Program-made: the position numbers and the translations under genes
In this document: positions 17,427-26,336 of the stretch, in pieces
Position numbering within the stretch: the stretch's first letter is position 1
How the letters are laid out: each line of letters begins with the position of its first letter
NCBI GenBank assembly: GCA_017430325.1
Contig: JAFRNE010000017.1
Location: 1 to 49,363, forward strand
Direction: 5' to 3'
Length of the DNA: 49,363 nt
Source of the DNA: Eubacterium sp.
GTDB lineage: Bacteria; Bacillota; Clostridia; Lachnospirales; Lachnospiraceae
The notes under the pieces: generated by a model
Database searches by the model: none
What the model saw: the letters and a program-made list of their open reading frames with translations, nothing else
What the model was told of the DNA's origin: nothing

Positions 17427-18425
17427 ATGAATATTTATGACATTGCCCAGATGGCAAATGTATCTATTGCAACTGTTTCCAGAGTGGTAAATAACAGCCC
17501 AAAGGTCAGTGAGAAAACCCGAAAAAAGGTCATGGATATCATTGACCGTTACGGATATACCCCAAATGTTTTTGCTCAGGGACTTGGTCTCAATACCATG
17601 CATACTATCGGAATTCTTGTTCCGACTATTTCGGATCTTTATATTTCCAGAGCTGTTGCCTGTATAGAGGAGAACCTGCATGAGATGGGTTATGATATAA
17701 TTCTCAGTTGTAGCGGCTATACTGCAAAGTCTAAGGAAGTTCATATTGAGATGCTTCTCTCAAAAAGGATCGATGCACTTATTCTTGTGGGTTCTACCTA
17801 TGCCGGTTCGGATGACGAAACTCATAATACCGACTATATTGCGAAGGCGGCAGAAGAGATCCCGGTATTTATAATCAATGGTCTGATCGATGGCGAGAAC
17901 ATCTACTGCAATGCAGCGGAGGATTATCGCATTTCTTATGATGTAACAAAAGAACTTATCACCAGAGGAAGAAAGAATATTATATTCCTCACGGATTCCA
18001 AATCCTACAGCGCAAATCAGAAAAAGCGTGGCTATGAGAATGCTCTGAAGGATGCAGGACTCACTGTGTATCGTGATCATATGCTCTTTATGAAGAATGA
18101 TATAGATATGGTGAGAAGCCTTTTCTGCAATTATGATTATCTGGATTATGACGCTGTATTTGCAACTGATGATGCCATGGCTATAGGCGTTCTCAAATAC
18201 CTTGAATCTATCGGTAAGAAGGTTCCGGCAGAGGTCAGCGTTATCGGATATAACAATTCCCAGCTTTGCAAATGTACTACACCTGAGCTTACTTCGGTGG
18301 ATAATAAGGTTGAACTGGTTGCACTTCAGACAGTTAATAGTCTTAAAGAAGTTTTGAACGGAAATGACAGAGTAATGCATAAGAATATGGTTGCCTGCGA
18401 ACTGATAAGAAGAGGAACCATGTAA
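17427..18425 (+). CDS. LacI-family transcriptional regulator, likely of the uronate regulon
   Basis: 332 residues with the LacI family layout. The N-terminal helix-turn-helix is IYDIAQMANVSIATVSRVVN (residues 3-22), followed by the hinge region and a periplasmic-binding-protein-like effector domain starting near GILVPTISDLY. The gene lies directly before kdgK, whose promoter contains a perfect LacI-type palindrome. I infer that it represses kdgK, uxaCBA and the polyferredoxin-PFOR operon, with a uronate intermediate such as KDG as possible inducer. That role is not shown by sequence alone; regulators of other sugars share the fold. GAAAGGGG at 17410-17417 precedes ATG 17427. Confidence 0.88.
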   Translation: MNIYDIAQMANVSIATVSRVVNNSPKVSEKTRKKVMDIIDRYGYTPNVFAQGLGLNTMHTIGILVPTISDLYISRAVACIEENLHEMGYDIILSCSGYTAKSKEVHIEMLLSKRIDALILVGSTYAGSDDETHNTDYIAKAAEEIPVFIINGLIDGENIYCNAAEDYRISYDVTKELITRGRKNIIFLTDSKSYSANQKKRGYENALKDAGLTVYRDHMLFMKNDIDMVRSLFCNYDYLDYDAVFATDDAMAIGVLKYLESIGKKVPAEVSVIGYNNSQLCKCTTPELTSVDNKVELVALQTVNSLKEVLNGNDRVMHKNMVACELIRRGTM

Positions 18426-18464
18426 GGTCGAAAAAATTATTTTATAAAAATAATAAAATTTTTG

Positions 18465-18493
18465 TTGACAAATGTAAGCGCTTACATTATATT
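18465..18493 (+). promoter_or_regulatory. kdgK promoter with LacI-type operator in its spacer
   Basis: TTGACA (18465-18470), 17 bases, TATATT (18488-18493). The spacer is the perfect palindrome AATGTAAGCGCTTACATT (18471-18488), identical to the one at 8709-8726. The predicted leader to the kdgK start at 18620 is about 120 bases. Repression by steric block is the expected mechanism. Confidence 0.85.
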
Positions 18494-18619
18494 CAATATG
18501 AACACAGAAATAATATTAAAAAATGACGTGAAATAAATGGTATTTATCATATCGAATAAATGATAATGCTTACCAAATATAAAGATATATTTCCGGATGA
18601 GATAAAAAGGGAGGTAATT

Positions 18620-19717
18620 ATGGAATTAGGTTTAAGACCAAAGGAAGAATGCATGTTTGATGCGGTTAGCCTCGGAGAGGTAATGCTGAGACTTGATCCG
18701 GGTGAAGGAAGGATCAAAACAGCCCGTTCGTTTAAAGCGTGGGAAGGCGGCGGAGAGTACAATGTTATAAGAGGTCTCAGAAGATGCTTCGGAATGAAGA
18801 CAGCCGTTTTAACGGCATTTGCAGATAATGAAGTTGGAAAGCTTATGGAGGATTTCATCCTTCAGGGCGGTGTTGATACCTCGCTTATTAAGTGGATGAA
18901 GACAGACGGTATCGGAAGAGTTTGCAGAAACGGTATCAACTTTACAGAGAGAGGATTCGGTATCCGCGGTGCTCTCGGATGCTCGGACAGAGCAAATACA
19001 GCAATCTCCAAGGCAACAGCTGAGGATTTTGATTTTGAATATGTATTTGGAAAGCTTGGAGTAAGATGGCTTCATACAGGCGGAATATATGCAGCGCTTT
19101 CAGAAACAAGCTCACAGACAGTTATCGAGGCTATCAAGACAGCCAAGAAATATGGAACTATCGTATCTTACGACCTTAACTATCGTCCTTCAATGTGGAG
19201 CGCTATCGGCGGTCAGGAGAAGGCTCAGGAAGTTAACAAGGAGATTGCAAAGTACGTTGACGTTATGATCGGCAACGAGGAAGACTTCACAGCATGCCTT
19301 GGTTTCGAGGTTGAAGGAAACGATGAGAACCTCAAGGAGCTTAACCTTGACGGATACAAGAAGATGATCAATGAGGCTGCTAAGACCTATCCTAACTTCA
19401 AGGTTGTTGCAACAACACTTAGAACAGTTAAGACAGCTACAGTAAATGACTGGAGCGCTATCTGCTGGGCAGATGGAGAGATCTACAAGGCAGCACAGTA
19501 TGATGGACTTGAGATCATGGACCGTGTGGGCGGCGGTGATTCATTTGCATCAGGACTTGTATACGGACTCATGACAACAGGTGATCCTGAGAAGGCTGTT
19601 AATTATGGAGCAGCACACGGAGCACTTGCCATGACAACACCTGGTGATACAACAATGGCTTCACTTAAGGAAGTTGAAGGTATCATGAGCGGCGCGGGAG
19701 CAAGAGTTAAGAGATAG
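18620..19717 (+). CDS. kdgK: 2-keto-3-deoxygluconate kinase (PfkB family sugar kinase)
   Basis: 365 residues of the PfkB/ribokinase fold. The N-terminal sheet motif is FDAVSLGEVMLRLDP and the C-terminal active-site signature is DRVGGGDSFASGLVYG (about residue 300, with the catalytic Asp). It would phosphorylate KDG to KDPG with ATP. The start is placed at ATG 18620 because GGGAGG (18609-18614) precedes it; a longer frame beginning at ATG 18560 has no such site. It opens the kdgK-kduI-kduD-kdgA-pta cluster under the LacI-type operator. A second PfkB kinase at 41154 looks closer to classical KDG kinases, so which one does the main flux is open. Confidence 0.85.
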   Translation: MELGLRPKEECMFDAVSLGEVMLRLDPGEGRIKTARSFKAWEGGGEYNVIRGLRRCFGMKTAVLTAFADNEVGKLMEDFILQGGVDTSLIKWMKTDGIGRVCRNGINFTERGFGIRGALGCSDRANTAISKATAEDFDFEYVFGKLGVRWLHTGGIYAALSETSSQTVIEAIKTAKKYGTIVSYDLNYRPSMWSAIGGQEKAQEVNKEIAKYVDVMIGNEEDFTACLGFEVEGNDENLKELNLDGYKKMINEAAKTYPNFKVVATTLRTVKTATVNDWSAICWADGEIYKAAQYDGLEIMDRVGGGDSFASGLVYGLMTTGDPEKAVNYGAAHGALAMTTPGDTTMASLKEVEGIMSGAGARVKR

Positions 19718-19776
19718 TATTTTAAATTTGCCAAGTGTTTTTTTATACCCCATAGATGTGATCATGAAAAAAAGGC

Positions 19777-19804
19777 CGGTATAGCAGCTTAGAGGGCTAT
19801 ACCG
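19777..19804 (+). other. Stem-loop between kdgK and kduI
   Basis: CGGTATAGC (19777-19785) pairs with GCTATACCG (19796-19804) around a 10-base loop. No T-run follows. It may stabilise or separate segments of the mRNA rather than end transcription. Confidence 0.55.
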
Positions 19805-19838
19805 AGCCGAATTCATGAGAGAAAGGAAGGTTTATCAG

Positions 19839-20702
19839 ATGGAACTTAGAACAGCAGCATCCCCAAAGGATGTTAAATATTATACAACAGAAAGACTCAG
19901 AGAAGAGTTTCTCATCGAGAAGGTATTCTTTGAGGATGAGATAAGACTCGTATACAGTCACATAGACAGAATAATCACAGGTGCAGCAATGCCTGTGGAG
20001 AAGGAACTTAAGCTTGAAGCAGGAGATGAGCTTCGCGCAAAGTATTTCCTTGAGAGAAGAGAGATGGGTGTTATCAATATCGGTGGTGATGGTGTTATCA
20101 CTGTTGATGGTAAGGATTACACAGTTGCTCACAGAAATGGAATGTACATTGGAATGGGTAAACAGGATATCGTATTTAAGGCTATCGATCCTGCAAATCC
20201 ACCTAAATTTTATATAAACAGTGCTCCGGCACATGCAGAGTATCCGACAGTTCTGATCAAGGTCAACGGAGAGCCTGAAGAAGGTGTTGTCATCATTAAG
20301 GATGAGAATAAGAAGGAGCTTGGTTCTCTGGAGCAGTCAAATCACAGAACTATCTGCAAATACATCCTTCCTGGACAGGTTGAAAGCTGTCAGCTTGAGA
20401 TGGGTATGACTCATCTTGAACCGGGAAGTGTATGGAATACAATGCCTTGTCATACACATGACAGAAGAATGGAAGTTTATATGTATTTTGAGATTCCTGA
20501 GGATGCATTTGTAATGCATTTCATGGGAGAGCCTCAGCAGACAAGACATATAGTTATGAGAAATGAGCAGGCAGTCATCTCGCCAAGCTGGTCTATCCAC
20601 TCAGGCTGCGGCTCACAGAATTATACCTTTATCTGGGGTATGGTTGGCGAGAATCAGGATTTTGATGACATGGATGATGTAAGGAATCAGGATCTTTTAT
20701 AA
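19839..20702 (+). CDS. kduI: 5-keto-4-deoxyuronate isomerase (4-deoxy-L-threo-5-hexosulose-uronate ketol-isomerase)
   Basis: 287 residues, close to the family's usual 275-280. KduI converts the 4-deoxy-5-keto-uronate from unsaturated galacturonides to 3-deoxy-D-glycero-2,5-hexodiulosonate. It is a cupin. The zinc-site pattern MPCHTHDRRMEVYMYFEIP (two His and a Glu) and a later His in SPSWSIHSGCG are visible, with the N-terminal YYTTERLREEFLIEKVF typical of KduI. ATG 19839 is chosen because AAAGGAAGG (19822-19830) precedes it by 8 bases and the resulting N-terminus fits the family; an upstream ATG at 19815 has no ribosome site. It is followed by kduD, the next enzyme. Confidence 0.95.
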   Translation: MELRTAASPKDVKYYTTERLREEFLIEKVFFEDEIRLVYSHIDRIITGAAMPVEKELKLEAGDELRAKYFLERREMGVINIGGDGVITVDGKDYTVAHRNGMYIGMGKQDIVFKAIDPANPPKFYINSAPAHAEYPTVLIKVNGEPEEGVVIIKDENKKELGSLEQSNHRTICKYILPGQVESCQLEMGMTHLEPGSVWNTMPCHTHDRRMEVYMYFEIPEDAFVMHFMGEPQQTRHIVMRNEQAVISPSWSIHSGCGSQNYTFIWGMVGENQDFDDMDDVRNQDLL

Positions 20703-20747
20703 TCAATAGCGGTTTTTATACTTCCTAAAAATATAATATGCTAATTT

Positions 20748-20804
20748 CGTGGATTATATACCAGCACACATCATAGACGGACATAAACGGTATATAATTC
20801 CATG
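20748..20804 (+). other. Long stem-loop in the kduI-kduD gap
   Basis: Bases 20748-20762 pair with 20789-20804 (15 pairs including one G-U, one bulged T), closing a 26-base loop. The core is GGATTATATACC against GGTATATAATTCC. No T-run follows, so it is more likely an mRNA processing or stability element than a terminator. It lies about 60 bases before the kduD start. Confidence 0.65.
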
Positions 20805-20863
20805 GAAAAGGCCACCAAAAGGATTTAAGGAAAGTTTTATTTAATAGAAAAGGAGAATTAGGT

Positions 20864-21736
20864 ATGAGCGATTTTCTTCAGAAGTTTGCACTTACAGGTA
20901 AGGTAGCATGGATCACAGGAGCTTCATATGGACTTGGTTTTGCATATGCTAAGGCATTTGCAGAGGTTGGCGCGAAGATCGTATTTAATGATATCAATCA
21001 GGAGCTTGTTGACCGTGGAATAGAGAATTATAAGGCAGAGGGCATCGAGGTTTATGGTGCTGTATGTGATGTTACAAAGGAAGATCAGGTTCAGAAGTTT
21101 GTTGCTGATGTGACAGAGACGGTTGGACCTATCGATATCCTCGTAAATAATGCAGGAATCATCAGAAGGATCCCTATGCATGAGATGTCAGTTAAGGATT
21201 GGGATCTTGTAATAAATATCGACCTCACAGGACCATTCATCTGCTCTAAGGCAGTTATCCCAAGCATGATGGAAAGAGGCGGCGGAAAGATCATCAACGC
21301 ATGTTCAATGATGAGTGAGTTCGGACGTGAGACAGTTTCAGCATATGCTGCAGCTAAGGGCGGACTTAAGATGCTTACAAGAAATATCTGTTCAGAATAC
21401 GGACAGTACAATATCCAGTGTAATGCTATAGGACCTGGTTATATTGCTACACCTCAGACAGCTCCTCTTCGTGAGAAGCAGGCTGATGGCTCTATGAATC
21501 CTTTCGACAGATTCATCCGTTCAAAGACACCTGCTCAGAGATGGGGACGTACAGAGGATCTTATGGGTCTTGCAGTATTCCTTGCATCAGAAGCATCAGA
21601 CTTTATCAATGGTCAGGTTATCTATATCGACGGTGGTATTTCAGCTTATATCGGACAGGATCCAAACAATCTGGATGAGTCTAAGTTTGCTGCTGAAGAA
21701 GAGTCAGATACAGATGTTAAGACAGCTGATAAATAA
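20864..21736 (+). CDS. kduD: 2-dehydro-3-deoxy-D-gluconate 5-dehydrogenase (SDR family)
   Basis: 290 residues of the short-chain dehydrogenase fold: nucleotide motif TGASYGLGFAYA (about 19-30), NNAG (VNNAGIIRR), catalytic Ser in NACSMMSEFG and YAAAK (about 160-164). KduD reduces 3-deoxy-D-glycero-2,5-hexodiulosonate to KDG with NAD(P)H. The C-terminus runs about 30 residues past the usual SDR end (acidic tail EEESDTDVKTADK), whose role is unknown. AAAAGGAG precedes ATG 20864. It sits between kduI and kdgA, as expected for unsaturated uronate use. Confidence 0.93.
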   Translation: MSDFLQKFALTGKVAWITGASYGLGFAYAKAFAEVGAKIVFNDINQELVDRGIENYKAEGIEVYGAVCDVTKEDQVQKFVADVTETVGPIDILVNNAGIIRRIPMHEMSVKDWDLVINIDLTGPFICSKAVIPSMMERGGGKIINACSMMSEFGRETVSAYAAAKGGLKMLTRNICSEYGQYNIQCNAIGPGYIATPQTAPLREKQADGSMNPFDRFIRSKTPAQRWGRTEDLMGLAVFLASEASDFINGQVIYIDGGISAYIGQDPNNLDESKFAAEEESDTDVKTADK

Positions 21737-21794
21737 TTAATTTTGATATAGAAGAGGGCTGTACCGCTTACAGGACAGTTTATAGGAGAATAAG

Positions 21795-22445
21795 ATGAAC
21801 AGCGAGAAAACAGTTAAGGCTTTAGAAAAATTTTCAGATGTTGGTATAATCCCGGTTGTTGTTCTGAATGATGCAAAGAATGCAGAGCCACTCGGCAAAG
21901 CGCTTATGGAAGGTGGACTTCCTGCAGCTGAGGTTACTTTCAGAACAGATGCAGCTGAAGAGTCTATCAGGATCATGGCTGAAAAGTTCCCTGATATGCT
22001 TGTAGGTGCCGGAACAGTTCTTACCATAGAGCAGGTTGACAGAGCTGTAGCAGCAGGCGCAAAATTCATTGTTTCGCCTGGCTTTGATGCAGATATAGTT
22101 AAGTATTGTCTGGAGAAGGATATTCCGGTATGCCCGGGTATTCAGACCCCAACAGAGCTTATTCAGGCTGTTAAGCTTGGACTTGACCATGTTAAGTTCT
22201 TCCCTGCAGAGAATGCAGGCGGACTCAGCATGATCAATGCGGTCGGAGCAGCTTTCCCTAAGGTAAAGTTCATGCCGACAGGCGGTATCAATGCTTCAAA
22301 TGTAGTTGAATATCTTAAATCTTCAAAGATATTCTGCTGCGGTGGAAGCTGGATGGTTAAAGGAGCTCTGATAGATGCCGGTGATTTCGATAAGATCAGA
22401 GAGCTTACTGCAGAAGCAGCAGGAATCGTAAAAGCTAATCGATAG
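21795..22445 (+). CDS. kdgA: KDPG aldolase (2-dehydro-3-deoxyphosphogluconate aldolase)
   Basis: 216 residues, the usual length. A class I TIM-barrel aldolase that splits KDPG into pyruvate and glyceraldehyde-3-phosphate. The proton-transfer Glu is in AAEVTFRT (about residue 45), and the Schiff-base Lys in DHVKFFPAE (about 133). The phosphate-binding end is FMPTGGINASN and GGSWMVK. TAGGAGAA lies before the start. It is the last step of both uronate branches in this window and feeds pyruvate to PFOR. Confidence 0.95.
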   Translation: MNSEKTVKALEKFSDVGIIPVVVLNDAKNAEPLGKALMEGGLPAAEVTFRTDAAEESIRIMAEKFPDMLVGAGTVLTIEQVDRAVAAGAKFIVSPGFDADIVKYCLEKDIPVCPGIQTPTELIQAVKLGLDHVKFFPAENAGGLSMINAVGAAFPKVKFMPTGGINASNVVEYLKSSKIFCCGGSWMVKGALIDAGDFDKIRELTAEAAGIVKANR

Positions 22446-22501
22446 ACTGACATATTTATTAATGCCCACAATTTTTGCCCGCAAGGGCGAACCTTCCTTA
22501 T

Positions 22502-22540
22502 ATCAGCCTGGATGGCCATAACATCCAGGCTGATTTATTA
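22502..22540 (+). terminator. Probable terminator after kdgA
   Basis: ATCAGCCTGGATG (22502-22514) and CATCCAGGCTGAT (22522-22534) form a perfect 13-bp stem with a 7-base loop, followed by TTATTA. The T-tract is interrupted, so read-through into pta is plausible. A shorter GCCC-GCAA-GGGC hairpin lies just upstream (near 22477). Confidence 0.6.
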
Positions 22541-22576
22541 ATAAGGACAATATAGATAGTTTAGGAGGAAAATATA

Positions 22577-23563
22577 ATGGAATTTGGTTTTGGTTCAATG
22601 ATCGAAAGGTTAAAGAAGGATCCAAAGAAGATCGTTCTTACAGAGGGCTCTGACCCAAGAATACTTGAGGCGGCTTCCAGACTTCTTGCCAGCAACTTTC
22701 TTCATCCGGTGCTTCTCGGCAAATATGATGAGGTAACAAAGGCAGCAGAGGAAGCAGGTTTTAACATCCGCGGTGCGGAGATCATTGATCCTGATAATTA
22801 TGACAGATTTGATGAGATGGTTGATGCTTTTGTCGAGATCAGAAAAGCAAAGGGCATGACAAAGGAGAAGGCTGAGAAGATACTTCGTCAGGCTAATTAT
22901 TTTGGTACCATGCTCGTACAGATGAAGGTTGCAGACTGTCTCCTGGGTGGTGCTACTTATTCAACGGCTGATACAGTCAGACCGGCACTCCAGATCATCA
23001 AGACTAAACCGGGCAATTCAATCGTTTCTTCATGTTTTATCCTTGTTCGTCCGTCGGCAACCGGTGGAAATGAGGTTATCGCCATGGCAGACTGCGCTAT
23101 AAATATAAGCCCTTCAGAGGATGAGCTTGTCGAGATATGTGGTGAGACTATACGTTGTGCAAAGGTTTTCGGTATCGACCCTAAGGTTGCATTTCTTTCA
23201 TATTCTACACATGGTTCGGGATCCGGTGATACTGTCACAAAGATGAGAAATGCTACCATGAAAGCAATCGAGGAATACCCTGATGTTCCGATCGATGGTG
23301 AATTCCAGTTTGACTCAGCAGTTTCTCCTAGAGTTGCACGTCAGAAGTGTCCTGGTTCACCTGTTGCAGGATATGCAAATACATTTATTTTCCCTGATAT
23401 AAATGCCGGAAATATCGGTTACAAGATAGCGCAGAGAATGGGTAATTTTGAGGCGTATGGTCCGATACTTCTCGGACTCAATGCCCAGATAAATGATCTT
23501 TCAAGAGGCTGCAATGCAATCGAGGTTTACTCCATGGCAATTATCACTGCATCCCTTGCATAA
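22577..23563 (+). CDS. pta: Phosphate acetyltransferase
   Basis: 328 residues, matching the short Pta class. It interconverts acetyl-CoA plus phosphate with acetyl phosphate plus CoA. Family sequence is seen throughout: the N-terminal KIVLTEGSDPRILEAA, GGATYSTADTVRPALQIIK, SYSTHGSGSG and the C-terminal CPGSPVAGYANTFIFPDINAGNIGYK. AGGAGG precedes ATG 22577. No acetate kinase gene is present in the window, although the two are often adjacent. Its place after kdgA fits acetate formation from uronate-derived acetyl-CoA. Confidence 0.95.
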   Translation: MEFGFGSMIERLKKDPKKIVLTEGSDPRILEAASRLLASNFLHPVLLGKYDEVTKAAEEAGFNIRGAEIIDPDNYDRFDEMVDAFVEIRKAKGMTKEKAEKILRQANYFGTMLVQMKVADCLLGGATYSTADTVRPALQIIKTKPGNSIVSSCFILVRPSATGGNEVIAMADCAINISPSEDELVEICGETIRCAKVFGIDPKVAFLSYSTHGSGSGDTVTKMRNATMKAIEEYPDVPIDGEFQFDSAVSPRVARQKCPGSPVAGYANTFIFPDINAGNIGYKIAQRMGNFEAYGPILLGLNAQINDLSRGCNAIEVYSMAIITASLA

Positions 23564-23596
23564 TGGTTGTAAGATAAGGCTGAATATGGTAAGATT

Positions 23597-23629
23597 AATA
23601 CATAGGTAGTTTTTGTTCTGTGTATTTTT
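23597..23629 (+). terminator. Weak terminator-like hairpin after pta
   Basis: AATACATA (23597-23604) pairs with TGTGTATT (23619-23626) around a 14-base loop, and TTTTT follows (23625-23629). It ends only 12 bases before the next gene's ATG. Confidence 0.4.
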
Positions 23630-23641
23630 AGAGGCAGTAAT

Positions 23642-24697
23642 ATGTATACAAAAGAACAACTTATTAAAAATCCATATTTTGCAAAAATCCTTGAAAATGA
23701 AGATCTGACAAGGATCATAGATTCTCTTACCGGCGTTATCTCAAGGCCTTACATTATAGGGATGATACGTTATCTGATCGACCATAAGATACCGTTTACG
23801 GCAGCCATGCTTGATCTTGATAACTTCAAGTTCATAAATGATACCTATGGCCATAAGGTAGGAGACGGAGTGCTTCAGGGTGTTTCAAGTGATATGATAG
23901 ATTATCTTGAAGACTTTGGTTTTATTGGAAGGTTTGGCGGAGATGAGTTCATCATCGTCAATCTGAGAGATCTTGAGTATGCTGATAAGAAGAGCTTCTA
24001 CCTGAATATGTATGCGAATTTCAGGGTTCTGCGTAAAAATATCAAGCTGGAGCACTGCGATCCATTTATCACAGGTACAATTGGTAGTGCTACATATCCA
24101 ACAGATGCAGATAATTATGATGAACTGTTCCTTTTGATGGACAAAACTCTTTATCGTGGCAAGACCAAGGGACGTAACTGTTATATCATTTATGTTGAGG
24201 AGAAGCATAAGGATATACAGATACAGGAGCTTTCCAAGCATGGACTGTATCAGACCTTTTACAATATTTCCCGTAAGTTTGATAAGGGAAAGAACCTGAT
24301 GGATAAGCTCTGGGAGATGTTTTCGGTGCTTCAGGAGGATCTCAGGATATCTGATCTTTTCTATATTTCCGCAGATGAATATATCCGTGATATCATGGGA
24401 AAACATGACAGGGTATTCGTTTCGGATGTTTCTCGAATCCTGAAGGATGATATGTATATAACAAATAACACCGAAGAGCTTAAGGATACATATGTAGAGC
24501 TGTATAGTTATCTGAAATCAAATGAGTTAGAGACATTGCTTATTACCAGTATATCTTTGGAAGGGCAGCAGATGGGTTACCTGATGTGTGCGGAGCCGCA
24601 TACTCTCAGAATCTGGCAGGAGGATGAGTGTGCAATACTTCTCTTCGTGGGCAAGCTCCTTGCAGGATATATACTTAGAACAGGAAGCAGACTGTAG
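23642..24697 (+). CDS. GGDEF-domain diguanylate cyclase with C-terminal GAF-like region
   Basis: 351 residues, soluble. A GGDEF domain covers about 25-190 with LDLDNFKFINDTYGHKVGD and an intact FGGDEF active loop (about residues 99-104), so synthesis of cyclic di-GMP from GTP is likely. The inhibitory RxxD site normally five residues before GGDEF is absent (the preceding residues are YLEDFGFIG). The C-terminal half (about 200-350) looks like a GAF-type sensor fold ending in ILLFVGKLLAGYI; its ligand is unknown. The sensor following the cyclase is less usual than the reverse order. Start ATG 23642 with AGAGGCAG upstream. Confidence 0.88.
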   Translation: MYTKEQLIKNPYFAKILENEDLTRIIDSLTGVISRPYIIGMIRYLIDHKIPFTAAMLDLDNFKFINDTYGHKVGDGVLQGVSSDMIDYLEDFGFIGRFGGDEFIIVNLRDLEYADKKSFYLNMYANFRVLRKNIKLEHCDPFITGTIGSATYPTDADNYDELFLLMDKTLYRGKTKGRNCYIIYVEEKHKDIQIQELSKHGLYQTFYNISRKFDKGKNLMDKLWEMFSVLQEDLRISDLFYISADEYIRDIMGKHDRVFVSDVSRILKDDMYITNNTEELKDTYVELYSYLKSNELETLLITSISLEGQQMGYLMCAEPHTLRIWQEDECAILLFVGKLLAGYILRTGSRL

Positions 24698-24759
24698 GCG
24701 GCAGATAAAAACACAACTGAATGCAGTAAACAATTACAATATAGCGATTAAAAATACAA

Positions 24760-24799
24760 TAAAAAACACCGGAACCGTTTATGATGGTTCCGGTTTTTT
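24760..24799. terminator. Bidirectional terminator between convergent genes
   Basis: ACCGGAACC (24768-24776) and GGTTCCGGT (24786-24794) form a 9-bp stem. An A-run precedes it (from 24760) and a T-run follows (to 24799), so it can serve both the GGDEF gene (+) and the MATE gene (-). Confidence 0.85.
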
Positions 24800-24865
24800 C
24801 TGTTGTTTATCCGGTCCTAACTATATCAGGATTATAATCCGTGTTTCTTCCTGGATATATCAGGG

Positions 24866-26302
24866 TTACAGTCCATGCTCCTTTTTGTAGCGCGGGACGA
24901 CGATAAGTGCGGTAACGACAGCCATAACTGCGACCGATACATTACTGATCATCATGACCATTCCGACGCTCTTTTCTCCAAAATCAGTGAAATTCTGCAG
25001 GAACCAGAAGACCGGTATCCTGAAGATAAATACTCTCGATACATTCAGTACCATGGTGAGCTTGGTTTTGCCCAGTCCGTATAAGAGAGCCATTACAGCT
25101 GCAAAGGCACCCAGCGGTACGCCACCGATGGCTTCGTATTTGTAGACCTGGATGATCAGCCTTTGGAACTCAGGATCTCCGCCATCGAAGAGGTGGCTGA
25201 AGAAGTTGATATTTAGTACAGTAAAGCCGCAGATAAATACACTCATGATGACATTTACAAGCACTGTACTGTAGAAGGCTTCAAGAACACGTTTATATTT
25301 GCCGGCTCCGAAATTCTGACTGACTATGGCTGAGGTGCCGTCCTGAAAACCATTCTGCGGATTCGTTGTTATGCCGCCCAGATTGTTGGAAACACCCATG
25401 GCGCCAACCATCAGGGAGCCGTATTCATCGCACATTGAATTGACTACGGTCTTGCCGGAAGCAAAAAGTATTTTTTCCAGTATGATCGGAATAGAAACCT
25501 TGATCATTGGAAGATTGACGCTCTTATTCAGGGTTATGCATTTAGCTGAGAAGCCGAAGGCATTATTTTTTGCGGTGCTGTTCTTTACTGCAAATATGAA
25601 CAGAAGGAACTGTGAGATGAGAGATGCCATAGCTATCATTTCAAGACCACAGTTGAATCCGTAAACAAATACAGCAGTGAGTGAAAGCTTGCTTACGATC
25701 ACTATCAGGTTTAGATAAAGTATACGTTTTGAATATCCGCGGGCACGTTCAACGGCAATATATATGTTGTTCAGGAAGGTGAAGATCATAACGATAAGCT
25801 CGATCCTGAAATAAGTTACACCTTCGACGATAAGCTCGTGAGGAGTTCCTGCAAGCCTAAGGAATACTCTCGCAAAAGGGAAGATGACAGCTATAAGTAT
25901 CAGTCCGATGCCTAGGCACAGCATATAAATACTGCTGACACGTTTTTTGACCATTACAAAATCGCCTTCACCATAAGCACGGCTTATCTGGATTCCTGCA
26001 CCTGTTGCAAGACCTCCGCCGATAGATGAAAGCATGAAATTCAATTGGGCAAGATATGCCACGGCTGAAACTGAGGTTGGACTGATATGAGATGCCATCA
26101 TGGTATCCAGAATGGCAAAAAGCTGATTAAGGCTCTGATACAGCGCCAAAGGAAGACCGATATAAAGGACGACCCTTAGTATCGGTGAATTTAAGATCTT
26201 ATTTCTGTAGAAAATATCCTTTTTAGTAAGATCAGCGCGAACTTCTGAGGTATCGCGCTGATCTTCTGTAGATTTTATGGCTTTGATATCTTTATTATCC
26301 AT
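24866..26302 (-). CDS. MATE family antiporter (second copy)
   Basis: 478 residues with about twelve membrane segments and an N-terminal cytoplasmic extension of some 40 charged residues (MDNKDIKAIKSTEDQRD...). MATE hallmarks are PLALYQSLNQLFAILDTMMAS and the internal repeat PIILEKILFASGKTVVNSMC. It is only distantly similar to the pump at 2106. No clear Shine-Dalgarno site precedes the ATG, so the exact start is uncertain. It lies 34 bases after a small gene and downstream of uxaCBA on the same strand; a link to uronates is not established. Confidence 0.88.
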   Translation of the reverse strand: MDNKDIKAIKSTEDQRDTSEVRADLTKKDIFYRNKILNSPILRVVLYIGLPLALYQSLNQLFAILDTMMASHISPTSVSAVAYLAQLNFMLSSIGGGLATGAGIQISRAYGEGDFVMVKKRVSSIYMLCLGIGLILIAVIFPFARVFLRLAGTPHELIVEGVTYFRIELIVMIFTFLNNIYIAVERARGYSKRILYLNLIVIVSKLSLTAVFVYGFNCGLEMIAMASLISQFLLFIFAVKNSTAKNNAFGFSAKCITLNKSVNLPMIKVSIPIILEKILFASGKTVVNSMCDEYGSLMVGAMGVSNNLGGITTNPQNGFQDGTSAIVSQNFGAGKYKRVLEAFYSTVLVNVIMSVFICGFTVLNINFFSHLFDGGDPEFQRLIIQVYKYEAIGGVPLGAFAAVMALLYGLGKTKLTMVLNVSRVFIFRIPVFWFLQNFTDFGEKSVGMVMMISNVSVAVMAVVTALIVVPRYKKEHGL

Positions 26303-26336
26303 ATATTTAAATTCTGAAAACCGGAAAAAGAAGGTA

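Noticed and set aside
17760..18380. Long antisense open frame (206 codons) opposite the LacI gene
   Set aside because: It lies fully within a well supported gene, lacks a ribosome site and its translation has no recognisable features.
21760..21772. TGTACCGCTTACA between kduD and kdgA resembles the operator
   Set aside because: It is 13 bases, lacks one central position and is not palindromic. No promoter surrounds it. Chance or a relic.
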